A stretch of 64,000 nt of DNA. Source: Pseudomonas taetrolens. Lineage in GTDB: Bacteria; Pseudomonadota; Gammaproteobacteria; Pseudomonadales; Pseudomonadaceae. Shown one piece after another: positions 26,196 to 35,008 of this stretch. Position 1 is the first letter of the stretch, and the number at the start of each line of letters is the position of its first letter. The stretch is from the NCBI RefSeq assembly GCF_900475285.1, contig NZ_LS483370.1, positions 3,920,001 through 3,984,000 of the forward strand, given 5' to 3'. The translations under genes were made by a program, and so were the position numbers. The notes beneath the pieces are model-generated. The model ran no database searches and had not been told where the DNA came from. It saw nothing but the letters and a program-made list of their open reading frames with translations.

Positions 26196-28286
26196 TCAAA
26201 AGGCAGCCTCATGAATCAAACTTTCGTGGTCCAGATCAAAGCGGCCAAGCACTTTCACCTTCGCCGAGCCCAGCAACTCGGCAAATGACAAAACCGGCAC
26301 ATGGTTGAACTCGTCGATCAATAGCGTACGCAGCGGGCTGCGCAAATCGTGTGCAACCAGCAACACCCGTTTTTCGGACAAGCGCGGTGCAAACGCGTCC
26401 TTGAGCAACGCCACAAGCAGCGTGCTGTGATCACTGTCCAAGGCAAAGAACACGCCAGTCTGGGTTTGACGCAACGCCTCACGAAAGATGTTTTCTGTCT
26501 GCGGCGAAAGCAGCCAGGCATGCAGCCCGTCCGGTTCGCTGTACAGGTGGTAAATTTGCGACTTCAGGGCGATGCGCGCGTAGTCCACCAGCGCCGAAAC
26601 TTCACGCTCATGCTGCCCGTGCTCTGTCAGCGCCTCGACAATCAAGCGTACGGCACGCAGCGGTACGCCCTCCCCGGCCAAACGCTGCAACACGGCCGCA
26701 AAACGCGAAAGCGGCATAATCCGCTGCAGTTCCTGAACCAGTTCCGGTTGACTCTGCTCCAGCCAGGAGAGAATCGATTTGCTCTCCTGAATGCCTAAAA
26801 ACTGCGGCCCGCTGATCATCATCGCCCGGCGCATGCGCTCAAGGATCAGGCAGTGGGCACTGTAGGTTTCAACCTCCTCACTGGCAGGCAGCGGATCATC
26901 CGGCTGCAGCCATAGCCAGTCCTGTTCATCACGTTGCTCACTGCCGTTGAGCGCATCCGTGGGCTCGTTCGACAAGCTGCCCCGCAGGACGGCGACCCGA
27001 TCGCCAAAGGTTGCCTTGAGCAGCGGAGCTTCGTGCACACAAAAGCGGAATTCATCCGCAGCCAGCGTGGCGTTGTACTCGATTTCAAAGGGGGGCAGCG
27101 TAATGCCGACTGCCGTGACAATGCGGTTACGTGCCTGGCGAATCGCGTGAATCAGTTGAGCGGTGCGGGCCTGATGCTGTTGGGCGTCCGAAAACTGCAG
27201 CACATAGGCGCGTGAAGGGTCGAAACTTCTCAAGTCGTCCTGGCCATTGTCTTCGGCGGCGACCTGCGGCATATCGCAAGTGACCGGCACTTCGGGCTTG
27301 CGCTGCCACCACAGGAAAAACCCCAGTAAGAAGCTCCCCAGCCCGATCACCCCAAACACCAGCGTCGGCATGCCCGGCAATACCGAAACCCCCCCCATAC
27401 CCACTGCAGCAATCATCCAGCTTTTGGGTTCTCGGGTGATCTGCTGCGCAATCTGGTTGCCGATGCTGCTGCGCGCACATTGATCATCAGGCGCCACACG
27501 GGTAATGATCATTCCCGAGGTCAACGACACCAGCAGGGCCGGGATCTGCGCGATCAGGCCATCACCAATGGTCAGGACCGCATACAACTCGATGGCATCC
27601 GCTGCACTCATTCCATGCTGCAGCATGCCCGTGGAGAAACCGCCCAACAGGTTGATCACCACGATGACCAGGCCGGCAATGGCATCACCCTTGACGAATT
27701 TCATGGCGCCATCCATTGCACCGAACAGCTGGCTTTCCCGGGACAGTTGGTCGCGCTTGTGACGCGCCTGATTGCCGTCGATCAATCCGGCACGCAAATC
27801 ACTGTCGATGGACATTTGCTTGCCCGGCATCGCGTCCAGGCTGAAACGTGCCGAAACCTCGGCCACGCGCTCCGAGCCCTTGGTGATCACCAGGAAGTTG
27901 ACGATCGTGATGATCAGAAACATCACCAGCCCGACCGCTAGATTCCCCCCTACGACAAAGTTTCCGAAAGCCTCGACGATGTGGCCTGCGTCCTGCTCCA
28001 ACAAAATCAGGCGCGTTGTCGCAATCGACAGCGCCAGACGAAACAGGGTGGTCAATAGCAAGAGTGAAGGGAAAGAAGAAAACGCCAAGGGGGTAGGCAG
28101 GTAAAACGCCAGGACAATCAGCAAGCAGGAAATACAGATATTGATCGCGATGAGCACATCGATCAGCCAGGTCGGCAGCGGAACAATAAAGATGAAAACC
28201 ATCCCCAGAACAATTCCGGCGCCCAGCATTTCACCGCCTTTGGCCATGCTTGAAAGGGCTTTATTGAACCATTGCACGCCTGTCAT
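26196..28286 (-). CDS. hrcV: T3SS major export-apparatus protein HrcV (SctV)
   Basis: 696 residues of the FlhA/YscV/HrcV family. Seven or eight membrane helices fill the first half, including the FHIPEP-type signature FPSLLLLTTLFRLALSIATTRLIL and KGSERVAEVSARFSLDAMPGKQMSIDSDLRAG. A large cytosolic domain that forms the nonameric ring makes up the second half. The ATG overlaps the hrpJ stop (ATGA). Length is normal and no lesion is seen. Confidence 0.97.
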   Translation of the reverse strand: MTGVQWFNKALSSMAKGGEMLGAGIVLGMVFIFIVPLPTWLIDVLIAINICISCLLIVLAFYLPTPLAFSSFPSLLLLTTLFRLALSIATTRLILLEQDAGHIVEAFGNFVVGGNLAVGLVMFLIITIVNFLVITKGSERVAEVSARFSLDAMPGKQMSIDSDLRAGLIDGNQARHKRDQLSRESQLFGAMDGAMKFVKGDAIAGLVIVVINLLGGFSTGMLQHGMSAADAIELYAVLTIGDGLIAQIPALLVSLTSGMIITRVAPDDQCARSSIGNQIAQQITREPKSWMIAAVGMGGVSVLPGMPTLVFGVIGLGSFLLGFFLWWQRKPEVPVTCDMPQVAAEDNGQDDLRSFDPSRAYVLQFSDAQQHQARTAQLIHAIRQARNRIVTAVGITLPPFEIEYNATLAADEFRFCVHEAPLLKATFGDRVAVLRGSLSNEPTDALNGSEQRDEQDWLWLQPDDPLPASEEVETYSAHCLILERMRRAMMISGPQFLGIQESKSILSWLEQSQPELVQELQRIMPLSRFAAVLQRLAGEGVPLRAVRLIVEALTEHGQHEREVSALVDYARIALKSQIYHLYSEPDGLHAWLLSPQTENIFREALRQTQTGVFFALDSDHSTLLVALLKDAFAPRLSEKRVLLVAHDLRSPLRTLLIDEFNHVPVLSFAELLGSAKVKVLGRFDLDHESLIHEAAF

Positions 28287-29395
28287 TGCGTATCTCGGGC
28301 CCGGCCGCCCGCTGGCCCGACCCGGCCTTCGTCATGAGTGCGCTGTCCCATCAATAACAAGAACACCTGCAAGGTGTCCTGACGTCGCGAGTCATCGTGC
28401 CACAGCGCAAGCGGAAGGCTTTGAAGCACTGAATGAATTCGGTTCAGTGCACTCAATTGGCGGTTTGGGTGATCCCCGCCCAGCTCCCGGCCCAGGCACT
28501 GGACTTCATTCCGGTCAATGCCTGAGTGCGCGTAGCCGAGCAAACGCTGCAGCAGGCTGACGGCCGTGTGCCCGGCCTGCGGTTGCCAGGACAACGAGCA
28601 CTGAATGAACAGGCGGCAACTGTTCAGCACACTGCTTAGCTGACGGCATCCCTGTAGCCCGAGCAATAACGTGTGCAGCCTGTTGGTCGGCTGCGATGGC
28701 CGCTGGGCGGCCATGTCATCAGCCAGGGCCCGGCACATCATGCGCACCCCGGCAACGAGGTCATCTTCCGCGAATACGTCGAGCAATGCCTGCAAAATGT
28801 TCGCCACCGATTGCTCACCCAGCACATTGGCGTAGTACGCCTCGCGGACTGCCTGGCGTTGGGCGGGATCGCCCCTCGCCTGTTTCAACGCCTGGACGGT
28901 GTTGAGACCGGCCTGGATCTGCAGGGCATAGTGCGTGTGAACCTGCACCTGTAAATCCAGCGCCAGACCGGCTTCATGCTCACGGCCCTCGGCCTGGGCC
29001 AGGGCAATCACATGCTGCAATACCACGTGGGTCCGTGTCGGATCACCGCCGGTCAATGCCAGCAAACGCTCGACATCGGGCTTTGACAGGAGCTCCTGGC
29101 GGACACATCTGGACAACTGCCCAAGGCTGATCTGGGCGGGATGCCCCAGATGCTCATACAGCTCGGCCATCTGCCTGATGCGCTGGATTTTCTGCACCCG
29201 CACATCTGTAGCCGACGCTCGACGTGTTCGCTGAGACAGGGCTTTGTTGCTGCCTTCAACCTGTTGACTGAACAGCATGCCGACTTCTTCGACGGCATTT
29301 TGCTGCGATGCTTGCTGCGTCGGTACAGGCACAACGGATGAGGAGCCTGATCGGCCCAGTGCCTGCGCAGCATCGTTTCTCACGTCAACTTTCAT
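28283..29395 (-). CDS. hrpJ: T3SS gatekeeper HrpJ (SctW)
   Basis: 370 residues from ATG 29395 (MKVDVRNDAAQALG), mostly helical, of the YopN/HrpJ/SctW family that controls the order of secreted substrates. The N-terminal part is Gln/Ser-rich and secretion-signal-like (VVPVPTQQASQQNAVEEVGMLFSQQVEGSNKALSQ); the rest is repeated helical blocks. A TTG five codons upstream is an alternative start. It is the first gene of the minus-strand operon and has a hrp box 32 bases upstream. Confidence 0.88.
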   Translation of the reverse strand: MKVDVRNDAAQALGRSGSSSVVPVPTQQASQQNAVEEVGMLFSQQVEGSNKALSQRTRRASATDVRVQKIQRIRQMAELYEHLGHPAQISLGQLSRCVRQELLSKPDVERLLALTGGDPTRTHVVLQHVIALAQAEGREHEAGLALDLQVQVHTHYALQIQAGLNTVQALKQARGDPAQRQAVREAYYANVLGEQSVANILQALLDVFAEDDLVAGVRMMCRALADDMAAQRPSQPTNRLHTLLLGLQGCRQLSSVLNSCRLFIQCSLSWQPQAGHTAVSLLQRLLGYAHSGIDRNEVQCLGRELGGDHPNRQLSALNRIHSVLQSLPLALWHDDSRRQDTLQVFLLLMGQRTHDEGRVGPAGGRARDTQ

Positions 29396-29426
29396 GGGGC
29401 TACCGCTCAAGGATGTTTCGCTGACC

Positions 29427-29455
29427 TGTGTGGTCAGTCACAGGCAAACAGTTCC
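29427..29455 (-). promoter_or_regulatory. HrpL-dependent promoter (hrp box) of the hrpJ-hrcU operon
   Basis: On the minus strand GGAACT, 16 nt, CCACACA; both half-sites are identical to those of the pilin-operon box. It sits 32 bases before hrpJ and should drive the whole hrpJ-hrcV-hrpQ-hrcN-hrpO-hrpP-hrcQRSTU run. Confidence 0.87.
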
Positions 29456-29587
29456 CGGGCAGTTCAATGCATGACAGCTTGAAAAAGTTGGCGCAAGCAC
29501 AGCCACCGTTATGCAAACACTGGCACACCCTACCGCCAGCAAAAAAATAATTTGCATATAAATCAATAAGATATAAAAGAATCTGGA

Positions 29588-29605
29588 TTGGCACAGGCGA
29601 TGCTT
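29588..29605 (+). promoter_or_regulatory. Sigma-54 (RpoN) promoter of hrpL
   Basis: TTGGCAC followed by TGCTT, with the invariant GG-N10-GC spacing. It lies about 50 bases before the hrpL ATG. In Pseudomonas and Erwinia hrpL is RpoN-dependent and activated by HrpS-family proteins, so this is the expected target of the interrupted hrpS gene. Confidence 0.88.
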
Positions 29606-29654
29606 AGGACGTCCTCATCGAACCCTTTCGATAGCGCATACCTGAGGACAAGTA

Positions 29655-30194
29655 ATGGATCGCACTGACCACACTTCAATAAAAACCTCGCTGGCCTCTC
29701 GCAAACACCTCCTCGAGCTGTCCACCGAACTCCAGAAAAAACTGAGGATGTTTATTCACAAGCGGGTTCTTAACCCCGAGGATGCGGACGATATTTTGCA
29801 GTTGACCTGCCTTGAAGCCTGGCGCAACAGAGATCGCTTCAGCGGCCAGGCAAGTCTCAGTACCTGGATGTGCGGCATTGCTCAAAACCTGATCCGCAGT
29901 CACTTTCGCCGCGTGTACGCAAAGCCGGTGCACTGCGAGTTCGATGAACTGCTGTCCCACGGACAAGACTTCGGTACTGATCCGGGGGGACAGTTCGAAA
30001 TCAATCAACGGCTTGAACGCACCCTCATTGCCATCAACCAACTGCCAGCAGAAATGCGCAAGACGGTGTACGCGTCACTGGAAACCGACGGCAACTATCG
30101 CGATACCGCCTGCGCCCTCGAAGTCCCCATCGGCACGGTGCGCTCACGGCTCTCACGTGCCCGTGAAAAGCTCAGGATCGAAACCTGTTCGTAA
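29655..30194 (+). CDS. hrpL: ECF sigma factor HrpL
   Basis: 179 residues with sigma-70 region 2 (DADDILQLTCLEAWRNRDRFSG, STWMCGIAQNLIRSHFRRVYA) and region 4 (RKTVYASLETDGNYRDTACALEVPIGTVRSRLSRAREKLR). HrpL directs transcription from hrp boxes, four of which lie in this window. It diverges from hrpJ and is intact. Its own transcription depends on the sigma-54 promoter upstream. Confidence 0.94.
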   Translation: MDRTDHTSIKTSLASRKHLLELSTELQKKLRMFIHKRVLNPEDADDILQLTCLEAWRNRDRFSGQASLSTWMCGIAQNLIRSHFRRVYAKPVHCEFDELLSHGQDFGTDPGGQFEINQRLERTLIAINQLPAEMRKTVYASLETDGNYRDTACALEVPIGTVRSRLSRAREKLRIETCS

Positions 30195-30297
30195 GGCCGA
30201 TGGCCGGATGAGAGGGGCCTCCAACCACAGACACCGGTAAAAGGAAGTCCATGGTTGAAGGAACGTGCTTAAGGCCAGGGATTGCCTTGCACCCGGT

Positions 30298-31515
30298 TTA
30301 TATTTTTTTCGTACGCGGCAACAAGATGGCCAGCACACCGAACAGCGGCAGGTACGAGCACAGGCTGTACACATATTCAATGCCATGAATATCCGCCAAG
30401 TGGCCGAGCAAGGCCGCGCCAATCCCGCCGAAGCCGAACATCAGCCCGAAGAAGATCCCGGCGATCATCCCCACATTACCCGGCACCAATTCCTGGGCGT
30501 AGACCACAATCGCCGAGAACGCCGAGGCCAGGATGAAGCCGATAATGACACTGAGCACACTGGTCCAGAACAGATCGACATAAGGCAGCAGCAAGGTAAA
30601 CGGCGCCACGCCCAGAATCGAGAACCAGATCACCGCCTTGCGGCCTATACGATCGCCAATCGGTCCGCCGAAAAACGTGCCGGCTGCGACAGCGCCCAGG
30701 AACAGGAACAGATACAGCTGTGAAGTCTCGATTGAGACATCGAACTTCTCAATCAGGAAGAAGGTGTAATAACTGGTCAGGCTCGCCATGTAGAAATACT
30801 TTGAAAACACCAGTAAACCCAGCACCACCAGCGCACTCAGCACCCGCTGGCGTGAAAGGCCATGGGTCGCTTTCTGCCCGGCCTTGAGCTTGAACAGGTT
30901 CAAGTGGTTGCGATACCAGCGGCTGATGACGTAAAGCAGCCCTACTGCGAACAGCGCAAACAGTCCGAACCAGGCCACATTGCCCTGACCAAAAGGAATG
31001 ATGATCGCCGCTGCCAGCAACGGTCCAAAAGCCGACCCCGCATTGCCGCCCACCTGGAAGGTTGACTGCGCCAGGCCGTAACGCCCGCCCGAAGCAAGCC
31101 TTGCCACCCGGGAAGCTTCCGGGTGAAACGTTGAAGACCCGATTCCTACCAGCCCTGCGGCAAGCAAAATCAGCGGGAAGCTGCCCACCTGAGACAGCAT
31201 CAGAATCCCCACCAGGGTGCAAACCATCCCTGCCGGAAGCAACAACGGGTTGGGATGACGATCGGTGTAATACCCCACCCATGGTTGCAACAGCGAAGCG
31301 GTGAGTTGAAACGTCAGGGTAATCAGGCCGATCTGAGTGAAGGTCAGGTCATATTTGGCCTTGAGCATCGGGTAGATCGACGGCAGTACCGCCTGGATCA
31401 AGTCATTGATCAAATGCGCCAGCGCCACGGCGCCGATAATACGCATGACAAGCGGGCTGGATTGAGGGACATCGGGAGACGCGGTTGTATTTGTTTGAGC
31501 GTTACTGAGGGCCAT
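30298..31515 (-). CDS. MFS exporter, fosmidomycin-resistance (Fsr) type
   Basis: 405 residues with about twelve transmembrane helices. It has the Fsr-like opening AHLINDLIQAVLPSIYPMLKAKYDLTFTQIGLI, a motif-A-like DRHPNPLLL and GGPIGDRIGRKAVIW. Fsr-type pumps expel fosmidomycin and other small compounds by proton antiport. I start it at MALSNAQTNT, because the longer frame runs into the tRNA promoter region. It converges on hrpL and marks the right border of the T3SS island. Confidence 0.85.
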   Translation of the reverse strand: MALSNAQTNTTASPDVPQSSPLVMRIIGAVALAHLINDLIQAVLPSIYPMLKAKYDLTFTQIGLITLTFQLTASLLQPWVGYYTDRHPNPLLLPAGMVCTLVGILMLSQVGSFPLILLAAGLVGIGSSTFHPEASRVARLASGGRYGLAQSTFQVGGNAGSAFGPLLAAAIIIPFGQGNVAWFGLFALFAVGLLYVISRWYRNHLNLFKLKAGQKATHGLSRQRVLSALVVLGLLVFSKYFYMASLTSYYTFFLIEKFDVSIETSQLYLFLFLGAVAAGTFFGGPIGDRIGRKAVIWFSILGVAPFTLLLPYVDLFWTSVLSVIIGFILASAFSAIVVYAQELVPGNVGMIAGIFFGLMFGFGGIGAALLGHLADIHGIEYVYSLCSYLPLFGVLAILLPRTKKI

Positions 31516-31686
31516 GAGAGTTTCCGAACAACAGATGAATGCACACTGCAGGTAGGTCAATGTGCCATTTTTGAGCGTAACAATGCCATGCAATGGCTGA
31601 AAAACCTTAAGCGTTTGATAGAACAGAGAAAACTTTAAGATATTTGCTTGACACATGTCCCTTACGCGGGAATAATGCGCGCCATT

Positions 31687-31763
31687 GGCTACATAGCTCA
31701 GTTGGTTAGAGCATAGCATTCATAATGCTGGGGTCCGGGGTTCAAGTCCCTGTGTAGCCACCA
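31687..31763 (+). tRNA. tRNA-Met, elongator (CAU anticodon)
   Basis: A 77-nt cloverleaf with acceptor GGCTACA/TGTAGCC, discriminator A and encoded CCA. Anticodon loop TTCATAA gives CAT; the T-arm contains GGTTCAAGTCC. The GGCTAC acceptor is the elongator tRNA-Met type rather than initiator or tRNA-Ile(CAU). Confidence 0.92.
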
Positions 31764-31804
31764 AACACTTGTTTACAGACTTCTTCTGAAGTCCATAAAC
31801 AATA

Positions 31805-31834
31805 CAAGAAGCCCGCCTAGTGCGGGCTTTCTTG
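31805..31834 (+). terminator. Intrinsic terminator after tRNA-Met
   Basis: CAAGAAGCCCGC pairs with GCGGGCTTTCTTG (one bulged T) over a 5-nt loop. It can serve the tRNA on the plus strand and the emfourin-like gene on the minus strand. Confidence 0.75.
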
Positions 31835-31895
31835 TGTCTGCAAGACGCCAAATGGCGTATTCCCCGAAATACCCCTGCCTGCGCAGCTCAAGAAA

Positions 31896-32225
31896 TCAAG
31901 GCACCTCTCCCTTGTCCCAAAGCCGGACCAACTCACTCGGTGCGCTGTGCTCAGGGACTTTGAGAATCTGTTTTTCTTCCCGGTCCTCGATGCGGTAATT
32001 CAATTCGATCTGATAAAAACGCTCGTCACCGCGCCCGGCGTTGTTGGTGTCCGCAGCCAGGGGCATGCAGTCCGACAGTAGCAAGCAGATCTGCGTGCGC
32101 TGTCGGGGGTCGCATTGAGCAAACTCTATTTCTCGCGGACGGGTCAGCCCCGGCATGGCGGCGACCCCGCCCTGGCGAGAAAGGCGTACGACTGTGTTAT
32201 CGCCCAATTCAGGAAGTTCTTTCAT
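31896..32225 (-). CDS. Emfourin-like inhibitor partner of protealysin
   Basis: 109 residues from ATG 32225, without signal peptide (MKELPELGDNTVVRLSRQGGVAAMPG). It follows the M4 metalloprotease with essentially no gap; a GTG at 32234 would overlap the protease stop. Protealysin-type peptidases are commonly encoded in a two-gene operon with emfourin, a small protein that inhibits them. Size, lack of secretion signal and the position support this; sequence motifs of the family are too weak for me to confirm from memory. Confidence 0.72.
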   Translation of the reverse strand: MKELPELGDNTVVRLSRQGGVAAMPGLTRPREIEFAQCDPRQRTQICLLLSDCMPLAADTNNAGRGDERFYQIELNYRIEDREEKQILKVPEHSAPSELVRLWDKGEVP

Positions 32226-32230
32226 GGGGT

Positions 32231-33292
32231 TCACTGCCTCGGTTGAACGCCTACCTGTTGCCAGGCCTTGGCAATCGCTTCGACTACCTGTGGTTCGGAG
32301 CCAAAGCGGCTTTTCGCATTGGTCAGAGTCAAGGCGGCAAAATCACTGAACTCGGCAACGTTACTCAGTCGTTTGTCGCACAGCGTGTCGTACCAGACCT
32401 GCCCCGCACGCTCCCAGGCAAATCCGCCGATGGCCACTGACGCCAGATAAAACGCCCGATTGGGAATACCGGAATTCAAATGCACACCACCGTTGTCATC
32501 CTGAGTCTGGATGTAATCGGTCATGTGCGCCGGTTGTGGGTCCTTGCCCAACACCGGGTCATCATAAGCCGTGCCGGGATTTTTCATCGAACGCAGGGCA
32601 ACGCCCTTGACCTTATCGGTCAACAAGTCAGCGCCCACCAGCCAGTCAGCCTGCCCGGCGGCCTGTTGCTTGACGTACTGCTGGGTGAGTACGCCAAATA
32701 CATCCGATATCGATTCGTTCAAAGCGCCTGACTGGTGTGCATAAACCAGCCCCGCCTCACTTTCGACCACACCATGGGTCAACTCGTGAGCAACCACGTC
32801 CAGCGAGCGGGTGAATCGCTCGAAGATCTCGCCGTCACCATCGCCAAAGACCATTTGCTCGCCATTCCAGAAGGCGTTCTGGTAGTCCTTGTCGTAGTGC
32901 ACCGTGCCGATCAGTTCGAAGCCGCTGTTGTCGATGGAGTCCCGGCCGTAGACACGCCAGAAAAAATCATGGGTCGCGCCAAGTGCATCATAAGCCTCGT
33001 CGACGGCCAGATCACCGCTTGCTGCCTGTCCCTGCACCCGCACTCGCTTGCCAGGGAGCTGCGTGCTGTTTTGAGCATCATATACGCTGCGCCGCAGTTG
33101 GCCCTTTGCTCCGACGCTGGCAACAGCTGCCTGTTCAGTCGAGGATCTGGGCGGACCCGGGTTACCCCGCAAGCTGTTGAGATGACGCAATGTCACCTCT
33201 GCTTTCGCACGTTGTGGCGCGCTGCCGTTGGCCATCAGGTGCTTGAGTATGTAAGGCGGGATGATGCCGCGATAAAGGGGAGTACCTGACAT
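32231..33292 (-). CDS. Protealysin-type M4 metalloprotease
   Basis: 353 residues of the thermolysin family. The zinc motif HELTH is at residues 169-173, the third zinc ligand Glu is at 193 in GALNESISDVFG, and the late active-site region is GGVHLNSGIPNRAFY. There is no signal peptide. The short N-terminal propeptide begins with the PPL-type motif (IIPPYILKHL) characteristic of protealysin-like precursors rather than secreted thermolysins. Such enzymes act in host-cell invasion in Serratia and are controlled by emfourin, whose likely gene follows directly. Confidence 0.92.
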   Translation of the reverse strand: MSGTPLYRGIIPPYILKHLMANGSAPQRAKAEVTLRHLNSLRGNPGPPRSSTEQAAVASVGAKGQLRRSVYDAQNSTQLPGKRVRVQGQAASGDLAVDEAYDALGATHDFFWRVYGRDSIDNSGFELIGTVHYDKDYQNAFWNGEQMVFGDGDGEIFERFTRSLDVVAHELTHGVVESEAGLVYAHQSGALNESISDVFGVLTQQYVKQQAAGQADWLVGADLLTDKVKGVALRSMKNPGTAYDDPVLGKDPQPAHMTDYIQTQDDNGGVHLNSGIPNRAFYLASVAIGGFAWERAGQVWYDTLCDKRLSNVAEFSDFAALTLTNAKSRFGSEPQVVEAIAKAWQQVGVQPRQ

Positions 33293-33572
33293 TGATGCCT
33301 CCTTGACGTGTGGTACCGCTGAGTAACCCGTCCAGGCGTTGATCGTAGTGTAAGCCCTATTTGACGATTCGGTTCCGCATATCGGCTATGCGGGACATGC
33401 CTCCTGTATCACCGATACCCGCCCAAAAAACGCCTCTTTACACCTCATCCAGATCCACGATGCGAGCGCGATTTAAAGGGTCTACCTCCGTTATTTATCG
33501 TCAATTACCAGCTTAATAATATTTTACCAATACAAGGGTGATCCCTAGTCTTGCCCTAAGAGATGGCAAGCC

Positions 33573-34940
33573 ATGTCCGACCTGAATACAACTGCTTTAA
33601 AGGGTGTAGAGATGACCATTGATAAAATAATAATAGATACACTTGTGATTGGTGCCGGTCAGGCTGGCGTTGCCATGAGTGAACACCTGAGTAAACAAGG
33701 CGTGCCTCACCTTGTGCTGGAACGCAGCCGCATTGCAGAGGCCTGGCGTACGGGACGATGGGATTCGCTGGTTGCCAACGGCCCGGCCTGGCACGATCGC
33801 TTTCCTGGTCTGGAATTCAAAGATCTGGACTCCGACGCATTTGCACCGAAAGAGCAGGTTGCCGATTATTTCGAAGCCTATGCCAAGCAGTTCAACGCCC
33901 CTATCCGCACCGGCATAGAGGTGCAGCAGGTAGTGCGTAATACCAACCGCCCAGGCTTTACCATTGAAACTTCTGATGGCGTAATCGAAGCCACACAAGT
34001 AGTAGTTGCCACCGGACCATTCCAGCGCCCGGTAATCCCACCGATAGCCGCGGAATATGAAGGCATCACGCAGATCCACTCAGCCGAGTACCGCAATCCG
34101 CAACAATTGGCCGAAGGCGCTGTACTGGTAGTAGGAGCGGGATCGTCTGGCGTACAGATTGCCGATGAGCTGCAGCGTGCCGGAAAGCAGGTTTATCTGT
34201 CTGTGGGTGCACATGACCGTCCTCCACGGGCTTATCGCAACCGCGATTTTTGCTGGTGGCTAGGAGTACTCGGCGAGTGGGATGCCGAGGGTGTCCAGCC
34301 AGGCAAGGAGCATGTGACGATTGCCGTGAGCGGTGCCCGTGGCGGTCATACGGTGGACTTTCGCAAACTGGCCAATCAGGGCATGACGCTGGTCGGTCTG
34401 ACCCAATCCTTCAACAACGGCGTGGTGAATTTCCAAGCTAATCTTGCCGACAACATTGCTCGCGGTGATGAGAACTATCTGGCACTGCTCGATGCAGCCG
34501 ATGCCTACATCGCTCGCAATGGCCTGGACCTGCCACCAGAACCAGAGGCCCGCATCCTGCCCCCTGATCCGGACTGCCTGACCAATCCGATTTTGCAACT
34601 TGATTTGGCCCAGGCTGGCGTCACTACGATCATTTGGGCCACCGGTTATGCAGTGGATTATAGCTGGCTGAAGGTCAACGCTTTCACCGAAACCGGTAAG
34701 CCTCAGCACCAGCGCGGCGTATCCAGTGAACCGGGGATCTATTTCGTTGGCTTGCCATGGCTATCGCGTCGTGGCTCCGCGTTTATCTGGGGTGTTTGGC
34801 ACGACGCGAAACACATTGCCGATCACATTGTTAAACAGCGTAGCTACCTCGCTTACCGAGATTTCGCTCAACGCCAGGCAGAAGACGGCAAAACCGCATC
34901 TGTCACATCGGCCATCACTAAAACAACCGTAAGCGCTTGA
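33573..34940 (+). CDS. Flavin-dependent monooxygenase (FMO/BVMO-like)
   Basis: 455 residues, NAD(P)H- and FAD-binding. An N-terminal FAD loop (VIGAGQAGVAMSEHL), an FMO-type motif (YEGITQIHSAEY, close to FxGxxxHxxxY) and a second Rossmann loop (VVGAGSSGVQIADEL) are visible, then ATGYAVDYSW near the end. Enzymes of this type hydroxylate or insert oxygen in N-, S- or carbonyl-containing substrates. ATG 33612 has a better Shine-Dalgarno (AAAGGG) and may be the true start, removing 13 residues. It heads an operon with a Rid protein, DUF1028 and an M20 hydrolase. Confidence 0.87.
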   Translation: MSDLNTTALKGVEMTIDKIIIDTLVIGAGQAGVAMSEHLSKQGVPHLVLERSRIAEAWRTGRWDSLVANGPAWHDRFPGLEFKDLDSDAFAPKEQVADYFEAYAKQFNAPIRTGIEVQQVVRNTNRPGFTIETSDGVIEATQVVVATGPFQRPVIPPIAAEYEGITQIHSAEYRNPQQLAEGAVLVVGAGSSGVQIADELQRAGKQVYLSVGAHDRPPRAYRNRDFCWWLGVLGEWDAEGVQPGKEHVTIAVSGARGGHTVDFRKLANQGMTLVGLTQSFNNGVVNFQANLADNIARGDENYLALLDAADAYIARNGLDLPPEPEARILPPDPDCLTNPILQLDLAQAGVTTIIWATGYAVDYSWLKVNAFTETGKPQHQRGVSSEPGIYFVGLPWLSRRGSAFIWGVWHDAKHIADHIVKQRSYLAYRDFAQRQAEDGKTASVTSAITKTTVSA

Positions 34941-35008
34941 TGCTCAAAATCCGCATCGGCGGTTGAACCGCCGGGCCGGATTCTGCCTTTCTTCCCCAGG
35001 AGCTTCAG

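Noticed and set aside
31687..31763. tRNA-Ile with lysidine-modified CAU anticodon
   Set aside because: The acceptor stem GGCTACA and overall sequence are those of elongator tRNA-Met.
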